In this document: in pieces, positions 49,516 to 58,509 of the stretch | Position numbering within the stretch: the first letter of the stretch is position 1 | Layout of the letters: every line of letters begins with the position of its first letter | Origin: Laceyella sediminis | Lineage (GTDB): Bacteria > Bacillota > Bacilli > Thermoactinomycetales > Thermoactinomycetaceae | Assembly: GCF_003003125.1 (NCBI RefSeq) | Contig: NZ_PVTZ01000001.1 | Location: 372,001 to 436,000 of the forward strand | Direction: 5' to 3' | Length of the DNA: 64,000 nt | Made by a program: the position numbers and the translations under genes | The notes under the pieces: generated by a model | Seen by the model: the letters and a program-made list of their open reading frames with translations, nothing else | The model's database searches: none | Told to the model about the DNA's origin: nothing

Positions 49516-50099
49516 GGGGTCTGGTTAAATGACCGCAATTTCCACCCATCCAATTCATGATGGGTCAGATGTGAAATGGCCGTATTATCTAGCCTGGTTT
49601 TCCCAAAGTCGATTTCTCCTTGAGTCAGCACGCCTAACGCGGCGGTAATACACATGCCATGGGCCACAATCAGAATCCGTTCGCCGCGGTGCTTGCGCAC
49701 CAATTCTTCACACTTGCGCACAAACCGCTCCTGTACCGCTGTGGTGGGTTCCACTCCGTACACGCCACCCGTCAGCCGCACCGTCTCCCAGTCAGGGTAC
49801 TCCCGCAACACTTCTTCCACCGTGCGCCCTTCCCATTCTCCACCGTAGCGCTCGCGAAATTCGGGAAAACAAGTGACGGATATCCCCTGTTTGGCCGCGA
49901 TGCACCTCGCGGTTTCATGAGCCCGCTCCAAATCACTGGAGTAAATGGCGGCAAACGGCTGATCGGCCAAATAGGCGGCAACCCGTTCAGCTTGTTGCCG
50001 CCCCAGCTCGCTCAACGGCACATCCTGTTGCCCTTGATAGCGCTTCGTTTGGTTCCACTCGGTGACGCCATGGCGCACTAGAAATACATGGGTTTCCAT
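49497..50099 (-). CDS. Histidine phosphatase (phosphoglycerate-mutase-like)
   Basis: A 200-residue protein with the phosphatase pattern: the phospho-acceptor His in VFLVRHGVTEWN, Arg in SSDLERAHETARCI, Glu in FRERYGGEWEGRTVEEVL and the second His in LIVAHGMCITA. It is likely a broad phosphomonoesterase rather than the glycolytic enzyme. ATG 50099 follows GAGGAAGACGAGG; the frame is open another 13 codons upstream. Gene ends overlap the lipid kinase gene 3' end. Confidence 0.9.
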   Translation of the reverse strand: METHVFLVRHGVTEWNQTKRYQGQQDVPLSELGRQQAERVAAYLADQPFAAIYSSDLERAHETARCIAAKQGISVTCFPEFRERYGGEWEGRTVEEVLREYPDWETVRLTGGVYGVEPTTAVQERFVRKCEELVRKHRGERILIVAHGMCITAALGVLTQGEIDFGKTRLDNTAISHLTHHELDGWKLRSFNQTPHLEAE

Positions 50100-50250
50100 C
50101 CTCGTCTTCCTCTCTGCCATATGATTTGCCTTTCTCATAATATTATATATTGAACCTATTGATAAAAGTGCCCCGCGCCCGATTTTTCAGTCTACGGCTT
50201 CCCCCTCTCTGATCACGTGTTTTTGCCATCAGTCGCGCACGTTTGGCATA

Positions 50251-50279
50251 AAAAACCGGGCTCTTTCACAAAAGAGCCC
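50251..50279 (-). terminator. Terminator of holB
   Basis: GGGCTCTTT / AAAGAGCCC perfect stem, 4-base loop, T-run on the minus strand. Confidence 0.88.
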
Positions 50280-50284
50280 AGTTC

Positions 50285-51295
50285 TCAAACCTTGGACAGC
50301 GAGATCAGTTGCCAACCGTTCTCCATGGTCAGCCGCCCTTCTTGAATCGACATGACCATCTGCTCGATAATGCTCTGGTTGCTGTATTGCGGTCGAATCA
50401 ACAACCGACGGGCGATCATGACATTATCCATCGCCAACAACAATTTATCCTGCCCGTACCGGTCGGGAAAGCGCACCTCCCACTCCCGGAAAACACGCGC
50501 TCCATCTACCGTCACATGCATAAGTACATCGCGATACCAAAGGAGCAGGACATCGAGAAGCTGCTCCGCACGCCCTTGCTCCACTTCGGTTTGAAACCAT
50601 TTTTCAGTCGGGGTCAACAGCGCGCTCATTTGCCCGGCCAAAATTTGGTTGCCCCAGTCAATGATCCGCCGGCACATCTCTTCAAACGCTTGCGGGTCAA
50701 ACTCCCCCATATCCACTTTTCCTGGCAGGTGGGCCAACACATTCGCCACTTTAGCCGGCAGACCGTCCTCCGCCAGTTTCTGACGCTTTTGCTCCGGGGA
50801 AAGTTCGGGAAAGCGGATGCGTTGGCACCGGGATTGGATAGTGGGAAGCAAATCGGACAAATTCTCCGTAATCAACACCACCACCATGGGGGAGCTGGGT
50901 TCTTCAATGAATTTCAACAGACTGTTGGCCGTTTCATCGCGCATCTTGTCTGCCTGTTCCAGCACGGCGACGCGGGTGATGCCTTGGCGCGCACTGTATT
51001 TGAACTTGGCTTGCAGCTCCCTCACCTGGGCGATTTTGATCACATTCCCGTCCGGCTGGATGGTCACCACATCGGGATGGTTGCCGTGGGCAATTTGCAG
51101 GCATGAGGGACAGCGGTCGCACGGATCCCCCTTGCTCTCTTCACAATTGACGGCTTTCGCCAATTCCAACGCCAATTCCCTTTTGCCTGTCCCCGGCTTG
51201 CCGTAAAAAATAAACGCGTGCGCCAGCTTGTTTTGCCGGATCGCGCGCTGGAAAAACTCCGCCAAACGGGGTTGCATCGCATTTTGGAAAGACAT
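50285..51295 (-). CDS. holB: DNA polymerase III delta' subunit
   Basis: A 336-residue AAA+ clamp-loader subunit: Walker A FYGKPGTGKRELA, a zinc-binding cluster CDRCPSCLQIAHGNHPD, the ATP-sensing DETANSLLKFIEEPSSP and SRCQRIRFP arginine/serine sensor segment. It is part of the complex that loads the beta clamp on DNA. ATG 51295 follows GGAGG; the frame is open 21 codons further, without a site. It is a single gene here; in Bacillus holB is in a cluster with tmk and yabA. Confidence 0.92.
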   Translation of the reverse strand: MSFQNAMQPRLAEFFQRAIRQNKLAHAFIFYGKPGTGKRELALELAKAVNCEESKGDPCDRCPSCLQIAHGNHPDVVTIQPDGNVIKIAQVRELQAKFKYSARQGITRVAVLEQADKMRDETANSLLKFIEEPSSPMVVVLITENLSDLLPTIQSRCQRIRFPELSPEQKRQKLAEDGLPAKVANVLAHLPGKVDMGEFDPQAFEEMCRRIIDWGNQILAGQMSALLTPTEKWFQTEVEQGRAEQLLDVLLLWYRDVLMHVTVDGARVFREWEVRFPDRYGQDKLLLAMDNVMIARRLLIRPQYSNQSIIEQMVMSIQEGRLTMENGWQLISLSKV

Positions 51296-51365
51296 CTGAC
51301 CAAGCCTCCGCTCGCACCATTTTGGTTTTATCATCACATGGGCGTGGGGAAAAAGCAAGGCGAAG

Positions 51366-51390
51366 GGCGTGTCTGGTGAATGGCTAATTG
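51366..51390 (-). repeat. Dispersed repeat, copy C
   Basis: CGTGTCTGGTGAATGGCT matches the reverse complement of the end motif in copies A and B, with divergence after 18-20 bases. Confidence 0.6.
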
Positions 51391-51704
51391 AGCCAAAGCA
51401 TCAGAGAAAATCATTCTTCTCTTCGGGTTGCTTTTTCTCATTTTCCACCTTTATCCCTTCAGACTTATTGTAAATAATTACCTATTGACTTATAGGAAAT
51501 TTCATTATATGGACGATTAAAAAATAGTAAATAAAATATAAAGTGACAAATAATATACATAATTTCATGTAGAGACTTGCTTTGTAATATGAACTGTTCC
51601 GAAAATGAGGACAATCAAGTCTTCCCCTCTTCAAATCGTGCATACCTCTTTGTAAAACAGGTACTTGGTTGTTTTTGTTTAAAAATTGTCCGAAAAGTCG
51701 ATGA

Positions 51705-51734
51705 TTGACTTTTTAGTGAGCGACCGCTTACAAT
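51705..51734 (+). promoter_or_regulatory. Promoter of the tetR-type gene
   Basis: TTGACT (51705-51710) and TACAAT (51729-51734) with an 18-base spacer. The expected start site is at or next to the ATG at 51741, so the messenger would be nearly leaderless. Confidence 0.65.
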
Positions 51735-51736
51735 AA
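51713..51736 (+). promoter_or_regulatory. TetR operator, copy 1
   Basis: TTAGTGAGCG and CGCTTAC-ATAA arms form an imperfect palindrome lying over the spacer and -10 box of the tetR-type promoter. The same core recurs in a larger palindrome downstream (52328-52367). Confidence 0.75.
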
Positions 51737-51740
51737 AGGT

Positions 51741-52319
51741 ATGAGACGCAAACATATAGACAGCAAACGGGACGAGATTGTGCAAGCCGCCGAGCGATTG
51801 TTTGCCCTCAAGGGCATTTCTGAAACATCCGTCCGGGATATAGGGAAAGAAGCGGGTGTTACCGACTCGGCAATTTATAAGCACTTTTCCAGCAAAGACG
51901 AGTTAATCAAAGAACTTTTGACACAATATCTGATTCGCTACGCCGAACTCATCGATCGGATCGGAGCAGAGCCCCTTTCCTTCCGGGAACGCTTTGATCA
52001 GTTGCTCTTGGCGATTATCGACCAGCATGATGCCAATCCGTTTGGCTTATTGTTGTTGGGGGAGCGCTACCTTTATTTGGTCAGCACCTTGCAGGACAAA
52101 CGCCTGCCGCTTCATGCCATGAGCGACTTTCTGGATAGCGGCATCAAAAGCGGGGAGCTTCCGCCGCAAGACGTTAAGCTCACATCCACCCTCTTTTTTG
52201 GCGCTGTCTTAAATTTGATCCGCATCAACCAAATCGGTTTGGTTCACCCCAAATCTCCAGCCGACTATTTGCAAGAGATTCGGTCACGTTTCTATGGTTT
52301 GTTGGGGCTACGCATGTAG
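51741..52319 (+). CDS. TetR-family transcriptional regulator
   Basis: A 192-residue TetR protein. The N-terminal helix-turn-helix is AAERLFALKGISETSVRDIGKEAGVTDSAIYKHFSSKDELI (given in parts: RDIGKEAGVTDSAIYKHF is the DNA-binding helix pair). The C-terminal ligand domain is about 60-190. It is probably an autorepressor, binding the operator in its own promoter and the matching palindrome ahead of the cytochrome P450 gene. Only AAAGG precedes the ATG, at very short spacing, consistent with the near-leaderless transcript. Confidence 0.88.
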   Translation: MRRKHIDSKRDEIVQAAERLFALKGISETSVRDIGKEAGVTDSAIYKHFSSKDELIKELLTQYLIRYAELIDRIGAEPLSFRERFDQLLLAIIDQHDANPFGLLLLGERYLYLVSTLQDKRLPLHAMSDFLDSGIKSGELPPQDVKLTSTLFFGAVLNLIRINQIGLVHPKSPADYLQEIRSRFYGLLGLRM

Positions 52320-52327
52320 CCCTTTTC

Positions 52328-52367
52328 CCGGGCGTTTTAGTGAGTGATCGCTTACTAAAACGCCCGG
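52328..52367 (+). promoter_or_regulatory. TetR operator copy 2 in a 40-bp palindrome
   Basis: Outer arms CCGGGCGTTTTAGT and ACTAAAACGCCCGG surround the inner GAGTGATCGCTT core, with only two internal mismatches. The core TTAGTGAG...CGCTTACTAA matches the site at 51713. The GC-rich outer arms without T-run could also act as a weak transcription barrier. It sits about 95 bases before the P450 start. Confidence 0.8.
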
Positions 52368-52461
52368 AAAGGGGGGATCATAAAACCTTACGTTTGCAAT
52401 TGCATTTACCTCCATTATCAGGCACCCAGAACCCATACCTATAAAAGGAGAATGGAACCAC

Positions 52462-53658
52462 ATGAAAAAACAAATTACCGCCGGTACTTTCTTTATGAAA
52501 GAATTGGATTCACCAGAAAAGAGATTGTTTCCTTTTTCTGTATTGAACGAACTGCGTGAAAGTACGCCCGTTCGTTATGACGAAAATCGGCAATGTTGGG
52601 ATGTTTTCCTCTATGAAGATGTTGATGCGATCCTGCGCAACCATGATCTTTTTTCCTCCGAACGAAAAAGGACAGTCGAACACGATGATATTCTCACCAT
52701 GGACCCGCCGCGCCACAACCATATGCGCAATCTAGTCAGCAAAGTCTTTTCGCCCAAAGCCATGCAAAATCAGGAGACTAAAATCCGGGAATTGGCCAAT
52801 GACTTGCTGAGCCAAGTGCTTGATCAAGGTCATATGAACATGATTCACGACTTGGCCGCTCCGTTGCCCGTCATCATTATTGCCGAAATGTTGGGGGTGC
52901 CCAAGGAAGACCGTCTCATCTTTAAAGAATGGTCCGACACCGTCGTCAAAGGGGTGAGCGGCGATTCCCAAGAAGAATACGAAGCCGTTGCCGCTGAACA
53001 TAAGCGAGTAAACCAGGAATTAACTCAATACTTCTTGAGCATGATGGCCAAACGCAGGCAAGAACCGCAAGCAGATTTGATCACGTCTCTTCTGCATGCG
53101 GAAATCGATGGGGAAAAACTGACCGACAAAGAGATTGTGGATTTCTGCATCCTCCTGCTCGTTGCCGGCAATGAAACCACCACCAATTTGATTACGCACG
53201 GAATCCGCGTGTTGACAGAACAGCCAGAACTGCAATCGACGTTGAAACAAGATCCGGCTTTGATCCCTAGCTTTGTCGAAGAAACATTGCGGTATTACTC
53301 GCCTGTGCTGGGACAGGCACGAATCGCCAAACAAGATGCGGAAATCCGCGGTCAGCAAATCCGCCAAGGCGACACCGTAACAGTCTGGCTTGCCGCAGCT
53401 AACCGCGATCCACGCAAATTTGCTAAACCTGACCGCTTTAAAGTGGATCGCTCGCCAAATCCCCATCTGTCTTTCGGCAAAGGCATCCACTTTTGCTTGG
53501 GTGCTCCCCTGGCCCGTTTGGAAGCGAGAATCGCCTTTGAAACCATTTTGGGACGCATGGCGAACTTGTGTTTGAAAGAAGGGACGAACCTTGTAATCAA
53601 TCCCGCGCCGTTCCTCTATGGCGTTCACGAATATCCCATTACCTTCGCCCGCGTTTAA
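52462..53658 (+). CDS. Cytochrome P450
   Basis: A 398-residue soluble bacterial P450. The I-helix oxygen-binding motif is VAGNETTTN (about 235), the K-helix ExxR is in EETLRYYSP, and the heme-binding loop is FGKGIHFCLGAP with Cys345 as the thiolate ligand. General features resemble Bacillus CYP107/109 enzymes that hydroxylate fatty acids, steroids or macrolide-like compounds. No ferredoxin or reductase gene lies nearby. It is preceded by a TetR operator, so it is probably induced by a ligand of that regulator. ATG after AAAGGAG. Confidence 0.95.
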   Translation: MKKQITAGTFFMKELDSPEKRLFPFSVLNELRESTPVRYDENRQCWDVFLYEDVDAILRNHDLFSSERKRTVEHDDILTMDPPRHNHMRNLVSKVFSPKAMQNQETKIRELANDLLSQVLDQGHMNMIHDLAAPLPVIIIAEMLGVPKEDRLIFKEWSDTVVKGVSGDSQEEYEAVAAEHKRVNQELTQYFLSMMAKRRQEPQADLITSLLHAEIDGEKLTDKEIVDFCILLLVAGNETTTNLITHGIRVLTEQPELQSTLKQDPALIPSFVEETLRYYSPVLGQARIAKQDAEIRGQQIRQGDTVTVWLAAANRDPRKFAKPDRFKVDRSPNPHLSFGKGIHFCLGAPLARLEARIAFETILGRMANLCLKEGTNLVINPAPFLYGVHEYPITFARV

Positions 53659-53699
53659 AATCAGTTCCAAGGCACATGCATCGACTCCAGCTCTCCTTT

Positions 53700-53722
53700 G
53701 CCACCTCTTCGGTGGCTTTTTT
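53700..53722 (+). terminator. Terminator of the P450 gene
   Basis: GCCACC / GGTGGC stem with a 5-base loop and T6 tail. Confidence 0.9.
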
Positions 53723-53864
53723 GTTGGCTTGTCTACAATCTGAAACTGTCTTCTAGACAGTTCTGCCTAGACTTTTTCTACTAGGGTATTTCGTCGGATA
53801 TTTGAAGTTTGTTACTTTGGTCGTCTTTGGATCTCTATGCTCCGACCTTGTCTTGATAAATCTT

Positions 53865-53893
53865 TTGTTTTCCGTGTTCCGCCCGTTTATAAT
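53865..53893 (+). promoter_or_regulatory. sigma-A promoter of trmB
   Basis: TTGTTT (53865-53870) and TATAAT (53888-53893), with a 17-base spacer, 40 bases before the ATG. Confidence 0.7.
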
Positions 53894-53932
53894 AAAACAC
53901 GAAAATACTTGGTAGAATGGTTGAGGCTAACG

Positions 53933-54613
53933 ATGAGATTAAGAAGAAAACCTGAAGCAAAGCAAAAATTGATGGAACATCCCCTTGTCTTCACCCCAAC
54001 AGAGGACAACAAAGGGCAGATGCAAGGCCAGTGGCGCTCCGTCTTCCCTCATGAAACCCATCCGCTCCATGTAGAGCTTGGCACGGGGAAAGGCCAATTC
54101 CTGGCCAAAGCATCGACATTGCGGCCTGATATCAATTGGATCGGGGTGGAACGGATTGAAGAGCCGCTCTTGCAGGCTGTCCGCAAGGGTGAAGCTACCG
54201 AGAACACCAACCTCCGCTATGTATGGGCCGATGTGGAAAACTTGACCGACATTTTCGCAACCGGTGAAATCGACCGCATCTATCTGCACTTCAGCGATCC
54301 TTGGCCCAAAAAGCGGCATGCCAAGCGTCGCTTAACTTACCGCCGGTTTCTTGATTTATATGAACAAGTGTTGGCGCCGGCCGGCGACCTGATCTTAAAA
54401 ACGGACAGTGTCTCCCTATTCGACTTCTCGTTGGAAGAATTTCAAGAGCGGGGATGGGAAGTGATCGAAATCAGCCGCGATCTGCACCACAGCCCTTATG
54501 CCGCCATCAACATCACCACAGAATACGAAGATAAGTTCTCTTCCCGAGGCATGCCCATTCACTACGTGCGGGTCACTCCGCCCAAAGAGCGGGCCGTAGC
54601 TGACGAAAATTAA
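53933..54613 (+). CDS. trmB: tRNA (guanine-N7)-methyltransferase
   Basis: A 226-residue class I methyltransferase: the SAM-binding VELGTGKGQFL (about 45-55), the acidic WIGVERIEEPLL, RIYLHFSDPWPKKRHAKRRLTYRRFL (split here as LHFSDPWPKKRH and RLTYRRFLDLYE), and a C-terminal TEYEDKFSSRG with the conserved Thr-x-Tyr-Glu. It forms m7G46 in tRNA. ATG 53933 gives the normal length; the frame is open further upstream but lies in the promoter region. Confidence 0.95.
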   Translation: MRLRRKPEAKQKLMEHPLVFTPTEDNKGQMQGQWRSVFPHETHPLHVELGTGKGQFLAKASTLRPDINWIGVERIEEPLLQAVRKGEATENTNLRYVWADVENLTDIFATGEIDRIYLHFSDPWPKKRHAKRRLTYRRFLDLYEQVLAPAGDLILKTDSVSLFDFSLEEFQERGWEVIEISRDLHHSPYAAINITTEYEDKFSSRGMPIHYVRVTPPKERAVADEN

Positions 54614-54637
54614 CAGCCGGAACAAGCCGCTGGCACA

Positions 54638-54665
54638 TTGACTTTTCCTAGATTTCCCCTATAAT
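54638..54665 (+). promoter_or_regulatory. sigma-A promoter of rpsD
   Basis: TTGACT (54638-54643) and TATAAT (54660-54665), with a 16-base spacer. Transcription would start near 54672, leaving a leader of about 200 bases before rpsD. Confidence 0.7.
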
Positions 54666-54679
54666 TATTCTTTGTATGG

Positions 54680-54874
54680 CTCAAACTGCCTCCGAGGGAA
54701 TTTGAGGATAGCATGCAAACGATAGGTGAGAGGATCACCCTCACTGATTCGCCCCATGAGCCCTTCATGGGTGTCCGGCCTTTCGCCGCTATCCGGAAGG
54801 CGCGGATAACGTTAGCGAGTCAGCACCCTGTCATTTGCAAGAAACAAATGCAAATGATGAAAGGAGCAATAACA
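54680..54874 (+). ncRNA. S4 autoregulatory mRNA leader
   Basis: The long leader contains nested pairing: CTCAAACT with AATTTGAG (54680-54705), GGATAGC (54706-54712) with GCTATCC (54788-54794), an inner GTGAG/CTCAC hairpin and a CCCATGA/TCATGGG hairpin. Ribosomal protein S4 represses its own messenger in Bacillus by binding a structured leader. The long structured leader with a multi-way junction right before rpsD fits this, although I cannot verify it against a covariance model. Confidence 0.6.
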
Positions 54875-55477
54875 ATGGCACGTTACACTGGACCAACATG
54901 GAAACTGAGCCGTCGCCTGGGCATCTCTCTTTCCGGCACCGGCAAAGAGTTGGCTAAACGCCCATATGCCCCAGGTCAACACGGACCAGGCCAACGCAAA
55001 AAATTAAGTGAGTACGGACTTCAGCTTCAAGAAAAACAAAAACTGCGCCTGATGTACGGCGTGGGCGAAAAACAATTCCGCAACTTGTTTGTGCGCGCAG
55101 GCAAAATGAAAGGGATTCATGGTGAAAACTTCATGAAACTCCTGGAATCTCGCCTTGACAACCTCGTTTACCGCGCTGGTTTCGCCCGCACCCGCGCCCA
55201 AGCCCGCCAATTGGTGGTGCATGGCCACATCACGGTAAACGGCAAAAAGCTCGACCGTCCGTCTTACCAAGTACAACCTGGCGAAGTGATCGGATTGCGT
55301 GAAAAAAGCCGCAATCTGAGCATCATCAAAGAAGCTCTGGAAGAGCGTCAATACCTGCCAGAGTTCATGTCTTTTGATGAGAACAAACTGGAGGCTACCT
55401 ACAACCGCCTGCCAGAGCGTTCCGAAATGCCATCCGAAATCAACGAAACCATGATCGTTGAGTTCTACTCCCGCTAA
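54875..55477 (+). CDS. rpsD: 30S ribosomal protein S4
   Basis: A 200-residue primary 16S rRNA-binding protein: [46 protein letters not shown] (in parts: [14 protein letters not shown] and [13 protein letters not shown]), and the S4 RNA-binding domain with [28 protein letters not shown]. It lacks the zinc-finger cysteines (no CxxC near the N-terminus), so it is the zinc-independent form. ATG 54875 after AAAGGAG. It has its own promoter, structured leader and terminator. Confidence 0.98.
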   Translation: MARYTGPTWKLSRRLGISLSGTGKELAKRPYAPGQHGPGQRKKLSEYGLQLQEKQKLRLMYGVGEKQFRNLFVRAGKMKGIHGENFMKLLESRLDNLVYRAGFARTRAQARQLVVHGHITVNGKKLDRPSYQVQPGEVIGLREKSRNLSIIKEALEERQYLPEFMSFDENKLEATYNRLPERSEMPSEINETMIVEFYSR

Positions 55478-55497
55478 GTTGGGGGATTTGATAAAAA

Positions 55498-55528
55498 AAC
55501 GGCTGATCCCATGGATCAGCCGTTTTTT
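55498..55528 (+). terminator. Terminator of rpsD
   Basis: AACGGCTGATCC and GGATCAGCCGTT arms with a 3-base loop and T6 tail. Confidence 0.95.
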
Positions 55529-55828
55529 CATGGTTACTAAGTGTCAGCGAGGACTATGAATCTTATTTTACATATATTTATCCCTTTCTATATATAACTC
55601 ATTAGCAATTTTTGTTAAAATATAGATACAGGGGTTCGTTTCTCTTCTCACCACCCCATCCCATCCTCCATCCCTTCATTCCTTTGCCTTACCGTTGTTT
55701 CAACATTCAAAAACCTTGTTCGAATCTGATATCGCTTTTTTTGCGCCGTTACCCGGTGCTGAACCCCAATCCCCTTTTTCATACCGATTAGAACGTTTTC
55801 CAAAATCCCCAAAGGTTAGGTGATCCCT
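55529..55828. other. Intergenic region, no gene seen
   Basis: About 300 bases, AT-rich in the left half. No hairpin, riboswitch or gene could be supported. A TTGTTAAAATATAG stretch near 55615 could be a promoter for the Nudix gene but lacks a convincing -35 box. Confidence 0.5.
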
Positions 55829-56239
55829 GTGACACCACCTAAACATATTCTCGCCGCATATGTGCTGATCCTCAACTATGACGCGGAAATCCTGCTTGTC
55901 AAACATCCTCAACGCGGTTGGGAGCTTCCCGGTGGTCAAGTAAAAGAGAATGAATCCATCCGCCTTGCCGCCATTCGCGAGGTCAAGGAAGATACCGGGG
56001 TCCACATCAAACTCGTCAAATACTGCGGCATATTCCAAAATGTGCGCTCGAATATCTGCAACTTGCTATTCATCGGCAAACCGATCGGCGGTCGCATCTC
56101 CACCGATAGCGATGAATGCGAAGATGCTGGTTATTTCCCGGTTGAAACAGCGATGCGCCTCGTCACATGGCGCCATATTAAACAACGGATTCTCTACTGT
56201 TTAGATGAACGCAAACACCCATTCTTTGTAGAATATTAA
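55829..56239 (+). CDS. Nudix hydrolase
   Basis: A 136-residue Nudix protein with the box GGQVKENESIRLAAIREVKEDTGV (split here as GGQVKENESIRL and IREVKEDTGV). The glutamates REVKED fit the REUXEE pattern with Asp as the last acidic residue. The start is taken as the GTG at 55829 after AGGTGATCC; a GTG three codons earlier is possible. Substrate unknown. The last residues (HPFFVEY) are followed by the convergent 56308 gene. Confidence 0.85.
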   Translation: MTPPKHILAAYVLILNYDAEILLVKHPQRGWELPGGQVKENESIRLAAIREVKEDTGVHIKLVKYCGIFQNVRSNICNLLFIGKPIGGRISTDSDECEDAGYFPVETAMRLVTWRHIKQRILYCLDERKHPFFVEY

Positions 56240-56307
56240 GGGTCAGCTCCGCCTTTTGAAGGGCCGGAGGCGGAGCCGGCATGTTTCTCCTAGTCGTTGA
56301 GCATCAG

Positions 56308-56691
56308 TTAGCAGCCATGCGTTTGGTTTAACACATCCCGTCCCCAGCAGTGTCGCGTCTTCAGAAGATGGCGGAGGCACTTGTGATCTGACAGCTTCGC
56401 CTCCACATACCGACGCAAGGATTCTTCTACGAACGGCAAGACACGAAAGTTGTGCTCGTGAAGCCCTGTCTGTACCAATGACAGCATTTCTCGATAAAAC
56501 GCTACATCCAGCCGACTGTCCCCACACACACATTCCTCATCCATGTGGGCTTCCATTTTAGCTACCGCTTCCTCCAATTCAGCCTTGATCTCTTCCATCA
56601 ATTCTTCATGCCAATACTCATGGTGCAACTTCTCCCACACCCGCAGTCCATGATCATGCGACTGCAATCCTTTATCGCTTCGCTTAGCCAA
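56308..56691 (-). CDS. Cys/His-rich hypothetical protein, 127 aa
   Basis: A 127-residue acidic helical protein (HEELMEEIKAELEEAVAKMEAHMDEE) with several Cys and His residues near 52-56 (CVCGDS) and in the last 25 residues (DHKCLRHLLKTRHCWGRDV ... HGC). Spacing suggests metal binding but does not match a known finger. I do not recognise the family. It lies alone between the Nudix gene and tyrS. The ATG lacks a strong ribosome binding site (AGGATGGGG lies within reach). Confidence 0.6.
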   Translation of the reverse strand: MAKRSDKGLQSHDHGLRVWEKLHHEYWHEELMEEIKAELEEAVAKMEAHMDEECVCGDSRLDVAFYREMLSLVQTGLHEHNFRVLPFVEESLRRYVEAKLSDHKCLRHLLKTRHCWGRDVLNQTHGC

Positions 56692-56907
56692 AATAAACCA
56701 TCCCCATCCTTTTAGACGGAATTTAATCTCACCTACATTATACTGAAAAATAAGAAAAATCGGTAAAAGGTTGATGATTTATTTATCCGGATTTGACACC
56801 GTGACACAAGCTTGTCATCACACCGGGACAAACAAGCCGACGGAGGCGACCCTCCATCGGCATGCCGTCCTGGTATCGGGATCGGATTGTACCTACCTTG
56901 GATTACG

Positions 56908-58167
56908 TCAACCCAAGATCACTTTGGCAAACTTTCGCCGGCCCACTTGCACAACCATCCCATCTTGCACTTCCACTTTTGCCTGCGGGTCCGTCACTTT
57001 CTCTTGGTTGATACGCACGCCCCCTTGCTGGATCATGCGGCGACCTTCTCCATTGGTGGCCACTAGCCCCAATTTGCTGAGCAAGGCGACAATCCACATC
57101 CGTCCATCCTCCAAGTCGGCGGCATTGACCTGCACTTCGGGCATGTCATCCGGCAAGTCACGCTGTTGGAACACGGTCTTGAAGTGGTGCTCAGCTTCTT
57201 GCGCAGCTTGTTCACCGTGGTACATCCGCACCAGCGTGCGACCGAGGCGCATCTTGGCATCCCGTGGGTGGATGGTTCCTTCAGCCAATCCTTGCTTCAG
57301 CTCCTCTAACTCCTCCAGCGACAGATCCGTGGCCAGTTCAAAGTATTTCACCATCAGCTCATCTGGGATAGACATCGCCTTGCCGTACATGTTGTTGGGT
57401 TCCTCATCCACCCCGATGTAGTTGCCCAAGCTTTTGCTCATCTTCTTCACGCCGTCTAAGCCTTCCAACAACGGCATGGTGAGAATCACTTGTTCCTCTT
57501 GCGCATATTCTTTTTGTAGTTGGCGCCCCATGAGCAGGTTGAAGGTCTGGTCCGTTCCACCTAACTCGATATCGCTTTTGAGCGCCACTGAGTCGTATCC
57601 TTGCATGAGCGGGTAGAAAAATTCATGAATGCTGATCGCTTGCCCACTTTGGTAACGCTTGGAGAAGTCATCCCGCTCCAACATGCGAGCTACCGTGCAC
57701 TTGGAAGCGAGGAATGTCACATCGGCAAAAGTGAGCGGGCTCAGCCAAGAGCTGTTGAAGTGGATTTCCGTCTTATCCGGGTCCAACACTTTGAACAATT
57801 GCTCGGTGTACGTCTTGGCATTTTCCTTCACTTCCGCTTCCGTCAACTGTTTGCGCGTCTCCGACTTGCCTGTCGGGTCGCCGATTTGGGCCGTGAAATC
57901 ACCGATAACCAGTTGCACAATGTGGCCCAGCTTCTGAAAGTCGCGCAGCTTGTTGAAAACCACCGTGTGGCCGATGTGCAGGTCCGGTGCAGTCGGGTCT
58001 AAACCCAATTTAACCTTGAGCGGCTCTCCCGTTTCAATCGAACGGCGCAATTTGGCAATCAATCCTTCTGCTGGAAGGATTTCTGCCGCTCCGCGTTGAA
58101 TTATCTTCAGTTGTTTCTCCAATTCAGCCTGAACTTCAGGCTTCATCGCTTGCTCTTGCGTACCCAT
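56908..58167 (-). CDS. tyrS: Tyrosyl-tRNA synthetase (type 2, TyrZ-like)
   Basis: A 419-residue class I synthetase. The HIGH motif is in [21 protein letters not shown] is in [12 protein letters not shown], and an S4-like RNA-binding domain forms the last 65 residues ([13 protein letters not shown]). The [11 protein letters not shown] version belongs to the second bacterial subfamily (TyrZ in Bacillus subtilis) rather than the main TyrS. ATG 58167 starts after GGTTGGTGG; the frame continues upstream into the T-box terminator, which is not translated. Expression is governed by the T-box leader at 58194-58432. Confidence 0.96.
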   Translation of the reverse strand: MGTQEQAMKPEVQAELEKQLKIIQRGAAEILPAEGLIAKLRRSIETGEPLKVKLGLDPTAPDLHIGHTVVFNKLRDFQKLGHIVQLVIGDFTAQIGDPTGKSETRKQLTEAEVKENAKTYTEQLFKVLDPDKTEIHFNSSWLSPLTFADVTFLASKCTVARMLERDDFSKRYQSGQAISIHEFFYPLMQGYDSVALKSDIELGGTDQTFNLLMGRQLQKEYAQEEQVILTMPLLEGLDGVKKMSKSLGNYIGVDEEPNNMYGKAMSIPDELMVKYFELATDLSLEELEELKQGLAEGTIHPRDAKMRLGRTLVRMYHGEQAAQEAEHHFKTVFQQRDLPDDMPEVQVNAADLEDGRMWIVALLSKLGLVATNGEGRRMIQQGGVRINQEKVTDPQAKVEVQDGMVVQVGRRKFAKVILG

Positions 58168-58193
58168 GTTTACCACCAACCTTTTTGAAATAT

Positions 58194-58432
58194 AAAAAAC
58201 CCCGCCCCTCAAAAGGGACGGAGTTTATTTCCGCGGTACCACCCTAATTGAAAGCACGAATTGGCTTTCCCCTCATTGCATAACGGATCGCTCCGTACGC
58301 CGGCGCCCTTAGGCCGGCATCAGCTCCCAAGTGTAATTCATCGATAGCGGTCCACTGGTTCGCACCAACCACCAGCTCTCTGACATGGATTCCATCCATC
58401 GACTACTGCGCTTGTTCACAGCTTTTCAATAT
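58194..58432 (-). promoter_or_regulatory. T-box leader of tyrS (specifier UAC)
   Basis: On the minus strand, the conserved T-box AGGGTGGTACCGCG (about 58232-58247) is followed by a CCGTCCC/GGGGCGG terminator hairpin with T6 (58194-58221). Upstream stem I has the AGTAG entry, the AG-rich bulge and GGTTGGTGCGAACC distal loop, and then GAATTACACTTGGGAG with TAC (58333-58335) as the tyrosine specifier. Uncharged tRNA-Tyr would pair here and stabilise the antiterminator. Confidence 0.95.
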
Positions 58433-58509
58433 GTTACCTGACGAGTCAGGGGCTTGTGACATGCGATTATGCTATAATATTACCCTAGAACGAGGAGGGT
58501 ATCAAGTGA

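Larger units (their letters stand above)
51359..51740. other. AT-rich intergenic region with repeat copy C
   Basis: About 380 bases with no supported gene. It begins with dispersed repeat copy C (51366-51390, CGTGTCTGGTGAATGGCT) and then runs AT-rich. It ends in the tetR-type promoter and operator. Confidence 0.6.
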
